In this document: piece by piece, positions 32,839-40,674 of the stretch
Layout of the letters: each line of letters opens with the position of its first letter
How positions within the stretch are numbered: position 1 is the first letter of the stretch
DNA from: SIG351 sp045627045
GTDB lineage: Bacteria > Bacillota > Clostridia > HGM11327
Length of the DNA stretch: 64,000 bases
NCBI GenBank assembly: GCA_045627045.1
Contig: JAZQMY010000024.1
Coordinates: forward strand, 62,001-126,000
Direction of reading: 5' to 3'
Translations under genes and position numbers: made by a program
The notes under the pieces: model-generated
What the model was told of the DNA's origin: nothing
What the model saw: the letters and a program-made list of their open reading frames with translations, nothing else
Databases searched by the model: none

Positions 32839-33864
32839 ATGCCTTTATTTATTGTAAGAAACGATATTACGCTGATGGATACAGATGCCATCGTCAATGC
32901 CGCAAACAATTCTCTTCTGGGAGGCGGAGGCGTTGACGGAGCAATACACAGAGCCGCAGGAAGAGAGCTTCTCAATGAATGCAGAAAGCTCGGCGGATGC
33001 AAAACAGGTCACGCCAAGACAACTCCCGGCTATAATCTCAAAGCAAAATACATCATTCATACCGTAGGCCCGATATGGTCCGGAGGCAATTTCGGTGAAA
33101 AAGAGCTTCTTGAAAGCTGTTACAGGAATTCACTCGCCGAGGCAGTGGCTCATAACTGCTCAAGCATTGCATTTCCTCTCATTTCCGCAGGAATTTACGG
33201 CTATCCGAAAAAGGAAGCTCTTGAGATCGCAGTATCGGAAATACAGAAATTTCTTGAAAACAATGATATGACTGCATACATCGTTATTTTCAGAAAGGAT
33301 GACGTTGAAATTGCCAAGGAGCTTTATAATGATGTAAAGCAATACATAAATGACAGATACGCTGAGACACACGAGATCAGGGAGAGGTCATTCCGTCGCT
33401 TACAAAAGCTCAATAGTGCAAGGTTTTCCCATGAATGCATGGATGAGCTTTGCGAAGCCTGCGAACCCGCTTCTTCTCCTTCAAAGCAGTCTCTTGAAGA
33501 AATGCTGAATATCAGGGATGAAAGCTTCTCCCAGATGCTCCTCAGGAAAATAGACGAATCCGGAATGAAGGATTCCGAATGCTACCGCAAAGCCAATATC
33601 GACAGGAAGCTCTTCTCCAAAATCAGGAGTGATGCATCATACAGACCTTCAAAGCCGACTGTTCTCGCCTTCGCCATTGCACTCAAAATGTCATTGAAGG
33701 AAACAGAAGAGATGCTGATGAAGGCAGGCTTTGCTTTTTCGGACAGCTACAAATTTGACATAATAGTAAGATATTTCATAGAAAACGAGAAATACGATCT
33801 GATGCAGATAAACGAGGTTCTCTTCGCCTTCGACCAGACTACTCTCGGAGTTACGGAGCGATAA
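32839..33864 (+). CDS. Macro-domain protein with C-terminal HTH-like domain
   Basis: A 341-residue fusion. Residues 1-165 are a macro domain of the O-acetyl-ADP-ribose deacetylase type: TDAIVNAANNSLLGGGGVDGAIH near 15-37 holds the conserved Asn-Ala-Ala-Asn and glycine loop, and PLISAGIYGYP near 113-123 is the second loop. After a linker, residues ~215-341 form a conserved Firmicute domain with NIDRKLFSKIRSD near 250, predicted to be a helix-turn-helix like XRE, followed by LKMSLKETEEMLMKAGF. This predicts ADP-ribose sensing or removal coupled to DNA binding. It is divergent from the vWA gene and 1 base ahead of the MATE gene. Confidence 0.88.
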   Translation: MPLFIVRNDITLMDTDAIVNAANNSLLGGGGVDGAIHRAAGRELLNECRKLGGCKTGHAKTTPGYNLKAKYIIHTVGPIWSGGNFGEKELLESCYRNSLAEAVAHNCSSIAFPLISAGIYGYPKKEALEIAVSEIQKFLENNDMTAYIVIFRKDDVEIAKELYNDVKQYINDRYAETHEIRERSFRRLQKLNSARFSHECMDELCEACEPASSPSKQSLEEMLNIRDESFSQMLLRKIDESGMKDSECYRKANIDRKLFSKIRSDASYRPSKPTVLAFAIALKMSLKETEEMLMKAGFAFSDSYKFDIIVRYFIENEKYDLMQINEVLFAFDQTTLGVTER

Positions 33865-33865
33865 T

Positions 33866-35230
33866 TTGAAAATCAAAGGACTTTTTTCAGACAAAAAATT
33901 CAATTCACAGCTGATCCATCTTGCCGCGCCCATTGCCTTCCAGAACCTTATGCTCGCAATGGTTGCCGCCGCAGACGCCTTCATGCTCGGCGGAGTTGAT
34001 CAGAACTCCATGTCTGCCGTTTCACTTGCAACGCAGATACAGTTCATTCAAAACATAGCAATATATGCTTCCGTTGCCGCTTGTGCCGTACTCGGTGCGC
34101 AGTATATGGGCAAGGGCGACACAAAAACCACTCACAGCATATTCTGTATGACGCTGCGGTTGAGCGGCTTATTCTCAATATTGACGTTTGCAGGGTGCGA
34201 GTTCTGTCCGGGATTTCTGATGACCATATTCACAGACGAGGAGGAGCTGATCGCCATCGGCATAGGCTACCTGAAAATCGCAGGCTGGTCATACCTCATG
34301 ACAGGCGTATCGCAATGCTATCTTGCCGTGATGAAGGTAACGGATCACACATCCTCCGTTGCGATAATCAGCACCGCCTCCGTAATAATAAACATTGCAC
34401 TCAATGCCGTGTTTATATTCGGTCTTTTGGGAGTTCCTGCGCTCGGCGTAAAGGGTGCCGCCTATGCAACTCTCACCGCAAGAACCATCGAACTTGTATG
34501 GTGCATTCTGCTCTCCTTCAAAAAGGGCTACCTCAGGCTTCATATCGCAGGGCTTTTCAGGTATTATCGAGTTCTTGAAAAGGATTATTTCCGCTGTATT
34601 CTGCCATTGCTCGGAGCAAGCTTCCTCTGGGGAATCGGATTCACTTCGTACTCCGCTTTTATGGGTCACATGGGTGAGGATGCCGCAGCCGCAAACTCCG
34701 TTGCAGCAGTTGTGCGTGACCTCGTCTGCTGTCTGTGCAAAGGAATCGCCAGCGGCGGCGGAATCGTTATAGGAAACGAGCTTGGAGTCGGCAACCTCGA
34801 AAAAGGAAAGGAATATGGAGACAAGATACTGATAATAGGTGTAATTTGCGGAATCGTTTCAATGCTTCTCGTGCTCGCCTCCATACCTCTCGTACTTTCA
34901 TTTGTCAATCTGACAGAAGAAGCAAGAAGTAACCTCATCAGCATGATGATCATAATCTCGATTTACCTGATCGGCTGTGCGCTCAACACGATAACGATAA
35001 ACGGCATCTTCTCCGCAGGAGGCGATACGGCGTTTGATATGTATTCTCTTGCGGTTGCAATGTGGATGTTCGCAGTGCCTCTTGCCGCGGCAGGAACGTT
35101 CTTTCTCGGCTGGCCTGTGGCAGCGGTTTATGCCTGCACATGCCTTGACGAGGTAGGAAAAATCCCATGGGTAATTTTTCACTACAAGAAATATAAGTGG
35201 GTCAAGGATCTTACCCGTGACACAGTATAA
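33866..35230 (+). CDS. MATE family multidrug exporter
   Basis: A 454-residue protein with 12 membrane segments in two related halves, as expected of MATE cation-coupled exporters. The N-terminus AAPIAFQNLMLAMVAAADAFMLG and the second-half region with NSVAAVVRDLVCCLCKGIASGGGIVIG fit the family. It starts at a TTG one base after the stop of the macro-domain gene, with GGAG about 8 bases upstream, so it is translationally coupled to it. No earlier ATG is available in frame. The substrate is unknown. It ends at a strong bidirectional terminator. Confidence 0.92.
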   Translation: MKIKGLFSDKKFNSQLIHLAAPIAFQNLMLAMVAAADAFMLGGVDQNSMSAVSLATQIQFIQNIAIYASVAACAVLGAQYMGKGDTKTTHSIFCMTLRLSGLFSILTFAGCEFCPGFLMTIFTDEEELIAIGIGYLKIAGWSYLMTGVSQCYLAVMKVTDHTSSVAIISTASVIINIALNAVFIFGLLGVPALGVKGAAYATLTARTIELVWCILLSFKKGYLRLHIAGLFRYYRVLEKDYFRCILPLLGASFLWGIGFTSYSAFMGHMGEDAAAANSVAAVVRDLVCCLCKGIASGGGIVIGNELGVGNLEKGKEYGDKILIIGVICGIVSMLLVLASIPLVLSFVNLTEEARSNLISMMIIISIYLIGCALNTITINGIFSAGGDTAFDMYSLAVAMWMFAVPLAAAGTFFLGWPVAAVYACTCLDEVGKIPWVIFHYKKYKWVKDLTRDTV

Positions 35231-35252
35231 AAAACAGATACCGGCAAAAGAT

Positions 35253-35289
35253 AAGCGGTGCTTTTCTCTGCAGAAAAGCACCGCTTTTA
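35253..35289. terminator. Bidirectional terminator between MATE and SASP genes
   Basis: A perfect 14-bp inverted repeat, AGCGGTGCTTTTCT / AGAAAAGCACCGCT, with a 4-base loop. It is flanked by T-rich sequence on the plus side and A-rich sequence (T run on the minus strand) on the other. It can end both convergent transcripts. Confidence 0.9.
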
Positions 35290-35296
35290 TCTATCT

Positions 35297-35497
35297 TCAG
35301 TTATTTGAAGGATTCATCTTTGACATCTGCTGTTCGATCATCTTCTTTACCATGCTGCCGCCGATCGAGCCTGCCTGCTTTGCAGTAAGGTCGCCGTTGT
35401 AGCCGTTCTTAAGGTTGATGCCGAGCTCGTTTGCAGTTTCGTTCTTCATCTGATCCATCGCTTTCTTTGCGTTTGGAACCGTGTAACTCTTTGACAT
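35297..35497 (-). CDS. Small acid-soluble spore protein, alpha/beta type
   Basis: A 66-residue DNA-binding spore protein. NETANELGI near 19-27 matches the germination-protease recognition region (E-[IL]-A-x-E-[LF]-G), and GDLTAKQAGSIGGSMVKKMI near 35-54 is the conserved second motif. Such proteins coat spore DNA and protect it from UV and heat. The start follows a strong AGGAGGTG ribosome site. A promoter matching the forespore sigma pattern lies upstream. The presence of this gene argues that the organism is, or recently was, a spore former. Confidence 0.95.
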   Translation of the reverse strand: MSKSYTVPNAKKAMDQMKNETANELGINLKNGYNGDLTAKQAGSIGGSMVKKMIEQQMSKMNPSNN

Positions 35498-35529
35498 ATT
35501 TTTTCACCTCCTGTTTTGGATTACAGATA

Positions 35530-35559
35530 TAGTATAAGCAAATTCAAAACTGATATTCG
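35530..35559 (-). promoter_or_regulatory. Candidate forespore (sigma-G/F type) promoter of SASP gene
   Basis: On the minus strand CGAATA (35554-35559) and TATACTA (35530-35536) are 17 bases apart. The sigma-G consensus is roughly TGMATA then 17-18 bases then CATAMTA, so each box differs at one position. The vegetative consensus fits much less well. Confidence 0.6.
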
Positions 35560-35680
35560 TGGAAAAATATTCCGTTTGATGAACAAAAACTGATAATATA
35601 ATTGATTTTTTCAACCATATATGATACAATAGTAAAAAAGCAGAGTATATCTCTGACAAAACTGAAAGGAAAATCACTAT

Positions 35681-37651
35681 ATGTTTGATTATTCTGTAGT
35701 ATCAATAATATATGTTGCTCCGTCTGCAAACGGCAGTGGCTTATATCCCCAGCCTGAAAGTGCATGCTCTCTCAATCATGCTCTTCAAATAATTCAGGAA
35801 TTGCGCGGCGCACACCTTATGCAGCCGATTACAATCAAGTTTCACGCAGGCGAATACTATTTTGACAAAACAATATCACTTGTTCCGCCTTTGTCAAACG
35901 TGACATTTGAGCCGTTCGGCGACGGAGACGTTTTCTTTTACGGCGCCAGAAAGATCACGGACTTCAGGAAAACCGAATTCAACGGCACTCCCTGCTTCGG
36001 CGCATACATTGATGACGTTAAGAACGGAAAGCTTTGGTTCACCGATCTTTACGTTGACGGACTTCGTGCCGACTTCACACGTTACCCCGAAAACGGTTAT
36101 CTTCTTATGAAGGACAGCGAGATTCCTCACGCAACTGTTCATTCACAGGGTTCTCATTGGTTCATCGCCGCTGACAACGATATGGAAAAGCTCCGCTCAC
36201 TCTATGCGTTCAATGATTGCTTCATAAGCTTCAATCACTACTGGATTGATGAGCATACTCCCGTAACTTCTCTTGACAAGGAAACAGGCAAGGTCACAAT
36301 GTCCTACAAGTCAAGATCCGAAATTCACGAGGGGCAGGAATATATCATTGAGAACGTTGCGGAAATGTTCAGCAAGCCGAATCAGTGGTACCTTGACCGT
36401 CAGACGGGTATGCTTTACTACATCCCGAGGAACGCTGAAATGACACCGGAAAGCATTTCCGTATTTGCTCCGGTAATATCAAAGTTCTTCAGAATCGAGG
36501 GCTATGAAAATCAGAGAGTATCAGGCATCCGCTTCAGAGACATCACGTTTGCCTGCACAAAGGGTGACTACGGCAGCGGAAGCCCCGAGGAGCCTTACGC
36601 ATCAGACTGCCAGTCGGTTTGCTCCGCAGACGGCATTATATCTCTTCAGTTTGCGGAAAACTGCGGCTTTGATCACTGCACATTCAGGAACTACGGTCTG
36701 CACGGAATCAACATCTCATACGGAAGCCGCAATATCAAAATCGAATACTGCACATTCTTCGATGCAGGCGGCGGCGGTATAAGAATAAACGGCACAAATT
36801 ACTATGATAACAAAAAGGATTGGGAGACATACGGAAACACAGTTTCGGACTGCGTTATCAAGCGCGTAGGCAGAAGATATCTTTCTTCCTGCGGAATTCT
36901 CTCAATGAATTCATATGAGAACGACTTCATTCACAACGAAATAAGCGACCTCTTCTACACAGGCATCTCCTGCGGTTGGGTATGGGGCTACACAAAGAGC
37001 GTTTCACGCAACAACAGAATTCTCGACAACCACATCTTTAACGTCGGTCAGGGACTTCTCTCCGATATGGGTGGCATCTATCTCCTTGGTACACAAGAAG
37101 GCACCATCGTTCGCGGCAACAAGATTCATGATATCAAGTGCAAGCAGTACGGCGGCTGGGCTCTCTACACAGATGAAGGCTCAACAGGTATGACTCTCGA
37201 GTACAACCTCTGCTACAACACTTCTTCGAACAGCTACCATCAGCACTACGGTGCCGCAAACGTTGTCAGAAACAACATTTTTGCATTGTCTGATTCTCCG
37301 CTGATGCACATCACAAGACTTGAATCACATATGTCAATTCTTTTCATAAACAACATTTATTATTCAAAGGGCACGCCTATTCTTCAGGAATACCGTGAGC
37401 CGACAAGCTTCTACACAGGCAGAAACCTTCTTTTCAGTAAAAATGACTTTATGTACTGCAAGAACGGTTGGGACGGAGAAATAAAGGAACTTGAGGATGC
37501 TCAGAAGAGAGGGCTCGAAAATGAAAGTATCGTTGCCGATCCGCTCTTTGCCGATCCCGATAATCTCGACTTCACACTCAGTGACGATTCACCTGCATTT
37601 GCTCTCGGCTTCAGAAAATATGACTGGAGCAAGGCAGGCCCGAGAATCTGA
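35681..37651 (+). CDS. Right-handed beta-helix glycoside hydrolase, GH141-like
   Basis: A 656-residue protein without a signal peptide. The N-terminus (IYVAPSANGSG, then repeated beta strands with PITIKFHAGEYYF) and the central turns (CGFDHCTFRNYGLHGINI, IKIEYCTFFDAGGGGIRI) are a parallel beta helix. The region DWETYGNTVSDCVIKRVG and YTGISCGWVWGY near 380-435 is characteristic of the GH141-type group, whose characterised members are alpha-L-fucosidase and xylanase. The first Met at 35681 is used because there is a GAAAGGA site about 10 bases upstream. It converges on a GH29 fucosidase, which favours fucose release. A second, partial relative begins at 63231. Confidence 0.8.
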   Translation: MFDYSVVSIIYVAPSANGSGLYPQPESACSLNHALQIIQELRGAHLMQPITIKFHAGEYYFDKTISLVPPLSNVTFEPFGDGDVFFYGARKITDFRKTEFNGTPCFGAYIDDVKNGKLWFTDLYVDGLRADFTRYPENGYLLMKDSEIPHATVHSQGSHWFIAADNDMEKLRSLYAFNDCFISFNHYWIDEHTPVTSLDKETGKVTMSYKSRSEIHEGQEYIIENVAEMFSKPNQWYLDRQTGMLYYIPRNAEMTPESISVFAPVISKFFRIEGYENQRVSGIRFRDITFACTKGDYGSGSPEEPYASDCQSVCSADGIISLQFAENCGFDHCTFRNYGLHGINISYGSRNIKIEYCTFFDAGGGGIRINGTNYYDNKKDWETYGNTVSDCVIKRVGRRYLSSCGILSMNSYENDFIHNEISDLFYTGISCGWVWGYTKSVSRNNRILDNHIFNVGQGLLSDMGGIYLLGTQEGTIVRGNKIHDIKCKQYGGWALYTDEGSTGMTLEYNLCYNTSSNSYHQHYGAANVVRNNIFALSDSPLMHITRLESHMSILFINNIYYSKGTPILQEYREPTSFYTGRNLLFSKNDFMYCKNGWDGEIKELEDAQKRGLENESIVADPLFADPDNLDFTLSDDSPAFALGFRKYDWSKAGPRI

Positions 37652-37680
37652 AGCCTGAATAATTTCAGATGATAAAACAA

Positions 37681-37727
37681 AAGCGGTTCGGTGCAATATT
37701 CATACACCGAACCGCTTATTTGTTTTT
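37681..37727. terminator. Bidirectional terminator between GH141-like and GH29 genes
   Basis: A 13-bp stem, AAGCGGTTCGGTG / CACCGAACCGCTT, with an 11-base loop, T-rich on the plus side and A-rich on the other. It lies between the two convergent stops and serves both. Confidence 0.88.
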
Positions 37728-37732
37728 TGATT

Positions 37733-39025
37733 TTACTTTGTAATCTTATATGTATAATAATACTCGCTCTTTACTTCCGAAGGAATGATGAAAGGTACAT
37801 CCACGCCGAGCTTTCCGTCTGCATTGAATGCTTCTACCTTTCTGTCACAGCCCAAAAGCTCAACCTTTACGCCGTCTTCATAAGGAATATGCTCAAAAAC
37901 GTGTTTTCCTGCCGGATATTCGCCTGAAATTGCATAAACCGCATCATTCTTCTTCGTATAGAATACATTGAGCGCATCCGTCTTATCATTTGTAAACTTA
38001 ACGGAATCATAAATTGCCTCGCCGTTGACCTTGAGCCACTGACCCATGCCGAGAAGTCTTTCCTTCATAATTCCCGGGATAGTGCCGTCTGCCGCAGGTC
38101 CGATGTTCAAAAGGAAGTTTCCGCCCTTGCTTACGAGAGAACAAAGAAGTTTCAGAAGCTCCTTAACGCTGAGGTAATCGGACGGCTCCTCAATTCTGTT
38201 GAAGCCGAAGGATTTTCCTATGCCTCTGCATTCCTCAAAAGGACGCGGGTTTTCGGCATCGAGCGTTCTGCCGTATCCGATTTCACCGTATTCGGTGGTA
38301 AAGTTTCCTCCCATGATACCTCTTGTATCATTTCCCCATCTGTCATTCGGAACGATAAAGTCCTTGACCGAGGATTCGTTATAAAGCCACTGCAGGAAAT
38401 CAGTTGCGTGCCATACACTGCTCGGATGCTCCCACTCGCCGTCTGTGAAGAGAGTGTTAGGCTGATATTTTTCAATCAGCTCCTTCAGCATCGGGATAAG
38501 GTGCTTTACGGCATATTCTTCAGGATTCCTCAGGTAAATCGGATTCCACCATTCATAAACGGAATGATACACGCCGAACCTTACATCTGTCTTTTCGCAC
38601 GCACACTTGAGTTCTCTGCAGAAATCCCTGTGAGGGCCTACCTCAACTGAATTCCAGAACGGAGCGTATTCCGATTTATATAAGCAGAAGCCGTCATGAT
38701 GCTTTGAAACGAGGTTGATGTATTTTGCTCCTGCGTTTCTGAAGAGTTCCACCCATTCGTCTGCATCGAAAAGCTCTGCCGTAAACTGCTTCACGAAGTC
38801 TGCGTATTTTGCATTCTCGCCGTAAACTCTGTTATGAAAGGCTCTTGCAGGATGCTCGGGGTTTTCTATCTGCATTCCGTACCACTCCGCATACTCGCCG
38901 TTTCTCGTGTATGCAGGAACGGAATAAAGTCCCCAGTGAATAAAGATACCGAATTTTGCATTGCCGAACCATGCAGGAACGGGACGTGAATTCAATGATT
39001 CCCAACTGTTTTCGTATATTTTCAT
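37733..39025 (-). CDS. Alpha-L-fucosidase, glycoside hydrolase family 29
   Basis: A 430-residue retaining fucosidase. The GH29 barrel signatures are FGIFIHWGLYSVPAY near 24-38, KYINLVSKHHDGFCLY near 100-115, and the nucleophile Asp in LFTDGEWE near 191-198, followed by a C-terminal beta domain from ~340. It has no signal peptide, so it works on imported fucosylated sugars. It converges on the GH141-like gene and shares a terminator with it. The exact linkage (1,2 / 1,3 / 1,4 / 1,6) cannot be inferred. Confidence 0.94.
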   Translation of the reverse strand: MKIYENSWESLNSRPVPAWFGNAKFGIFIHWGLYSVPAYTRNGEYAEWYGMQIENPEHPARAFHNRVYGENAKYADFVKQFTAELFDADEWVELFRNAGAKYINLVSKHHDGFCLYKSEYAPFWNSVEVGPHRDFCRELKCACEKTDVRFGVYHSVYEWWNPIYLRNPEEYAVKHLIPMLKELIEKYQPNTLFTDGEWEHPSSVWHATDFLQWLYNESSVKDFIVPNDRWGNDTRGIMGGNFTTEYGEIGYGRTLDAENPRPFEECRGIGKSFGFNRIEEPSDYLSVKELLKLLCSLVSKGGNFLLNIGPAADGTIPGIMKERLLGMGQWLKVNGEAIYDSVKFTNDKTDALNVFYTKKNDAVYAISGEYPAGKHVFEHIPYEDGVKVELLGCDRKVEAFNADGKLGVDVPFIIPSEVKSEYYYTYKITK

Positions 39026-39049
39026 TGTACTGCTCCTTGTAAATCTGGT

Positions 39050-39115
39050 ATAAAAAAAGAGTTCAAATCAATGAACTCAATTCATATTGTGTGCAATGCC
39101 ATTTTACGGACACTG
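39050..39115 (-). terminator. Terminator after yajC with second hairpin
   Basis: On the minus strand GAGTTCA / TGAACTC (7-bp stem) is followed by a run of seven T, ending the dnaX-ybaB-recR-yajC operon. Just before it a second inverted repeat, TGTGTGCA / TGCACACA (about 39090-39120), can also fold. Confidence 0.78.
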
Positions 39116-39155
39116 CACACATTTTCAAAGTGCGCTCTTCCGTGCGACTTTATTA

Positions 39156-39551
39156 TCAGTCTTCTGTTTCGTCCTTTGTGTCAACACTGCCGATAGCCCA
39201 TCTCTGAACTTCGATCTTAACCTTCTCTGCGCCGCCTACTGTTGCAACGTCGATAACGATCGTGTCATCCTTGATCTGTGCAATTCTGCCCTGAAGTCCG
39301 CCGATAGTTGTTACCTTATCGCCCTTCTTCATGCTTTCGAGCATTGACTTCTTTTCCTTGTCCTTTTTCTTCTGCGGTCTGTAAAGCATGAAGTAGAACA
39401 AAGCTGCAATTACTACTACGTAAACAATAATTATCCAAGGACTTCCTGCACCGAAAAGTCCGCCTGGTGCAGATGTATCTGTGCCTGATGCAGTGCCTTC
39501 ACCTACAGTTGCACCGTCAAGTGCAAGCTGTCTTAAAAAATCAAAAATCAT
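39156..39551 (-). CDS. yajC: Preprotein translocase subunit YajC
   Basis: A 131-residue protein with a single membrane helix (about 36-58, WIIIVYVVVIAALFYFMLY) followed by RPQKKKDKE and a small YajC beta domain with GDKVTTIGGLQGRI near 75. It is an accessory of the SecDF translocon. The longer reading frame would begin at 39653, but the ATG at 39551 follows a strong AGGAGGA ribosome site and gives normal length. It is the last gene of the dnaX-ybaB-recR-yajC operon. Confidence 0.93.
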   Translation of the reverse strand: MIFDFLRQLALDGATVGEGTASGTDTSAPGGLFGAGSPWIIIVYVVVIAALFYFMLYRPQKKKDKEKKSMLESMKKGDKVTTIGGLQGRIAQIKDDTIVIDVATVGGAEKVKIEVQRWAIGSVDTKDETED

Positions 39552-39669
39552 GATTCTTCCTCCTGATATATTATAGATATATTTTACCATATTTTCCATT
39601 TTTCTGCAATAGGTCAAACCGTCCAAAAGCATAGCGGTCTGCCATATTTTCAAAAAAATCGGTTATTTT

Positions 39670-40275
39670 TTACTTTTCTATCACAGTTCTGTTTGATAAT
39701 GCGCTTGAAAGAGTCAGCTCATCCGCATACTCAAGCTCGCCGCCTGCAGGAATGCCGTGTGCAATTCTCGTTATCCTTACATCGTACGGCTTGAGAAGCC
39801 TTGCAATATAGAGCGATGTCGCTTCGCCCTCCGCCGACGGACTGAGTGCAAGTATTATTTCTCTGAACTTGCCGTTCTCTATCCTGTCAACAAGCTCCTT
39901 TATACGGAGATCGGACGGGCGTATTCCGTCAATCGGGGAAATAAGTCCTCCGAGAACGTGATAAAGACCGTCATGGCACTTTGTTCTCTCTATTGCGGAA
40001 ACGTCTCTCGCATCCTTCACAACGCACAGAACATCCTTGCGGCGTATCGGTGACGTGCATATCCTGCACGGATCTTCGTCAGTCATATTGCCGCAAACCG
40101 AACAGAAGTGCATATTGCTTCTCACTCCGCGGATAAGTCCTATGAGTCTTTCGCAATCGGCATCAGGCATATCAAGAACGTAGTACGCCATTTTTTCAGC
40201 CGTTTTCATGCCGATATTAGGCATCTTTGAAAACTCATTCGCAAGCTGATTGAAAACCTTTACATATTCTGCCAC
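39670..40275 (-). CDS. recR: Recombination protein RecR
   Basis: A 201-residue recombination mediator that loads RecA with RecO and RecF. The helix-hairpin-helix is at the N-terminus (MPNIGMKTAEKMAYYVL). The zinc finger is C-x2-C...C-x2-C (CSVCGNMTDEDPCRIC) near 57-72. The Toprim domain follows, with LALSPSAEGEATSLYIARLL near 141-160. It is part of the conserved dnaX-ybaB-recR operon, 24 bases from ybaB. Confidence 0.97.
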   Translation of the reverse strand: MAEYVKVFNQLANEFSKMPNIGMKTAEKMAYYVLDMPDADCERLIGLIRGVRSNMHFCSVCGNMTDEDPCRICTSPIRRKDVLCVVKDARDVSAIERTKCHDGLYHVLGGLISPIDGIRPSDLRIKELVDRIENGKFREIILALSPSAEGEATSLYIARLLKPYDVRITRIAHGIPAGGELEYADELTLSSALSNRTVIEK

Positions 40276-40299
40276 AATTTTTTCTCCTGCACGGAAATA

Positions 40300-40656
40300 T
40301 TATCTGAACATGCTGCCGGGCATGGAACCGCCGATATTGCCGGTAACCTTGCTCATTTCTTCCTTTGACTTCTCATCTGCCTTACGAAGAGCTTCGTTTA
40401 CTGCTGAAAGGACGAGATCCTGAAGCATTTCGATGTCATCCGGATCAACTACATCCGGAGCAATTTTTATTTCCTGTATCTGATTTGCGCAGTTTGCAAC
40501 TACCGTTACAACTCCTCCGCCAACTACTGCCTCTACTGTTGTTTCTGCAAGTTTTGCCTGTGCAGCCTCCATATCCTGCTGCATCTTCTGTGCCTGCTTC
40601 ATAAGCTGCTGAATGTTCATTCCACCCATTCCGCCCGGGTATCCGCCTTTTGCCAT
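40300..40656 (-). CDS. YbaB/EbfC nucleoid-associated protein
   Basis: A 118-residue small DNA-binding protein. A glycine- and methionine-rich start is followed by NIQQLMKQAQKMQQDMEAAQ, then the beta core with VEAVVGGGVVTVVA near 42-55. Members bind DNA as dimers and lie between dnaX and recR across bacteria, as here. I chose the ATG at 40656 over a TTG 6 bases upstream because AAAGGA lies about 10 bases before it. Confidence 0.95.
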   Translation of the reverse strand: MAKGGYPGGMGGMNIQQLMKQAQKMQQDMEAAQAKLAETTVEAVVGGGVVTVVANCANQIQEIKIAPDVVDPDDIEMLQDLVLSAVNEALRKADEKSKEEMSKVTGNIGGSMPGSMFR

Positions 40657-40674
40657 ATTCAATGTTTCCTTTCG

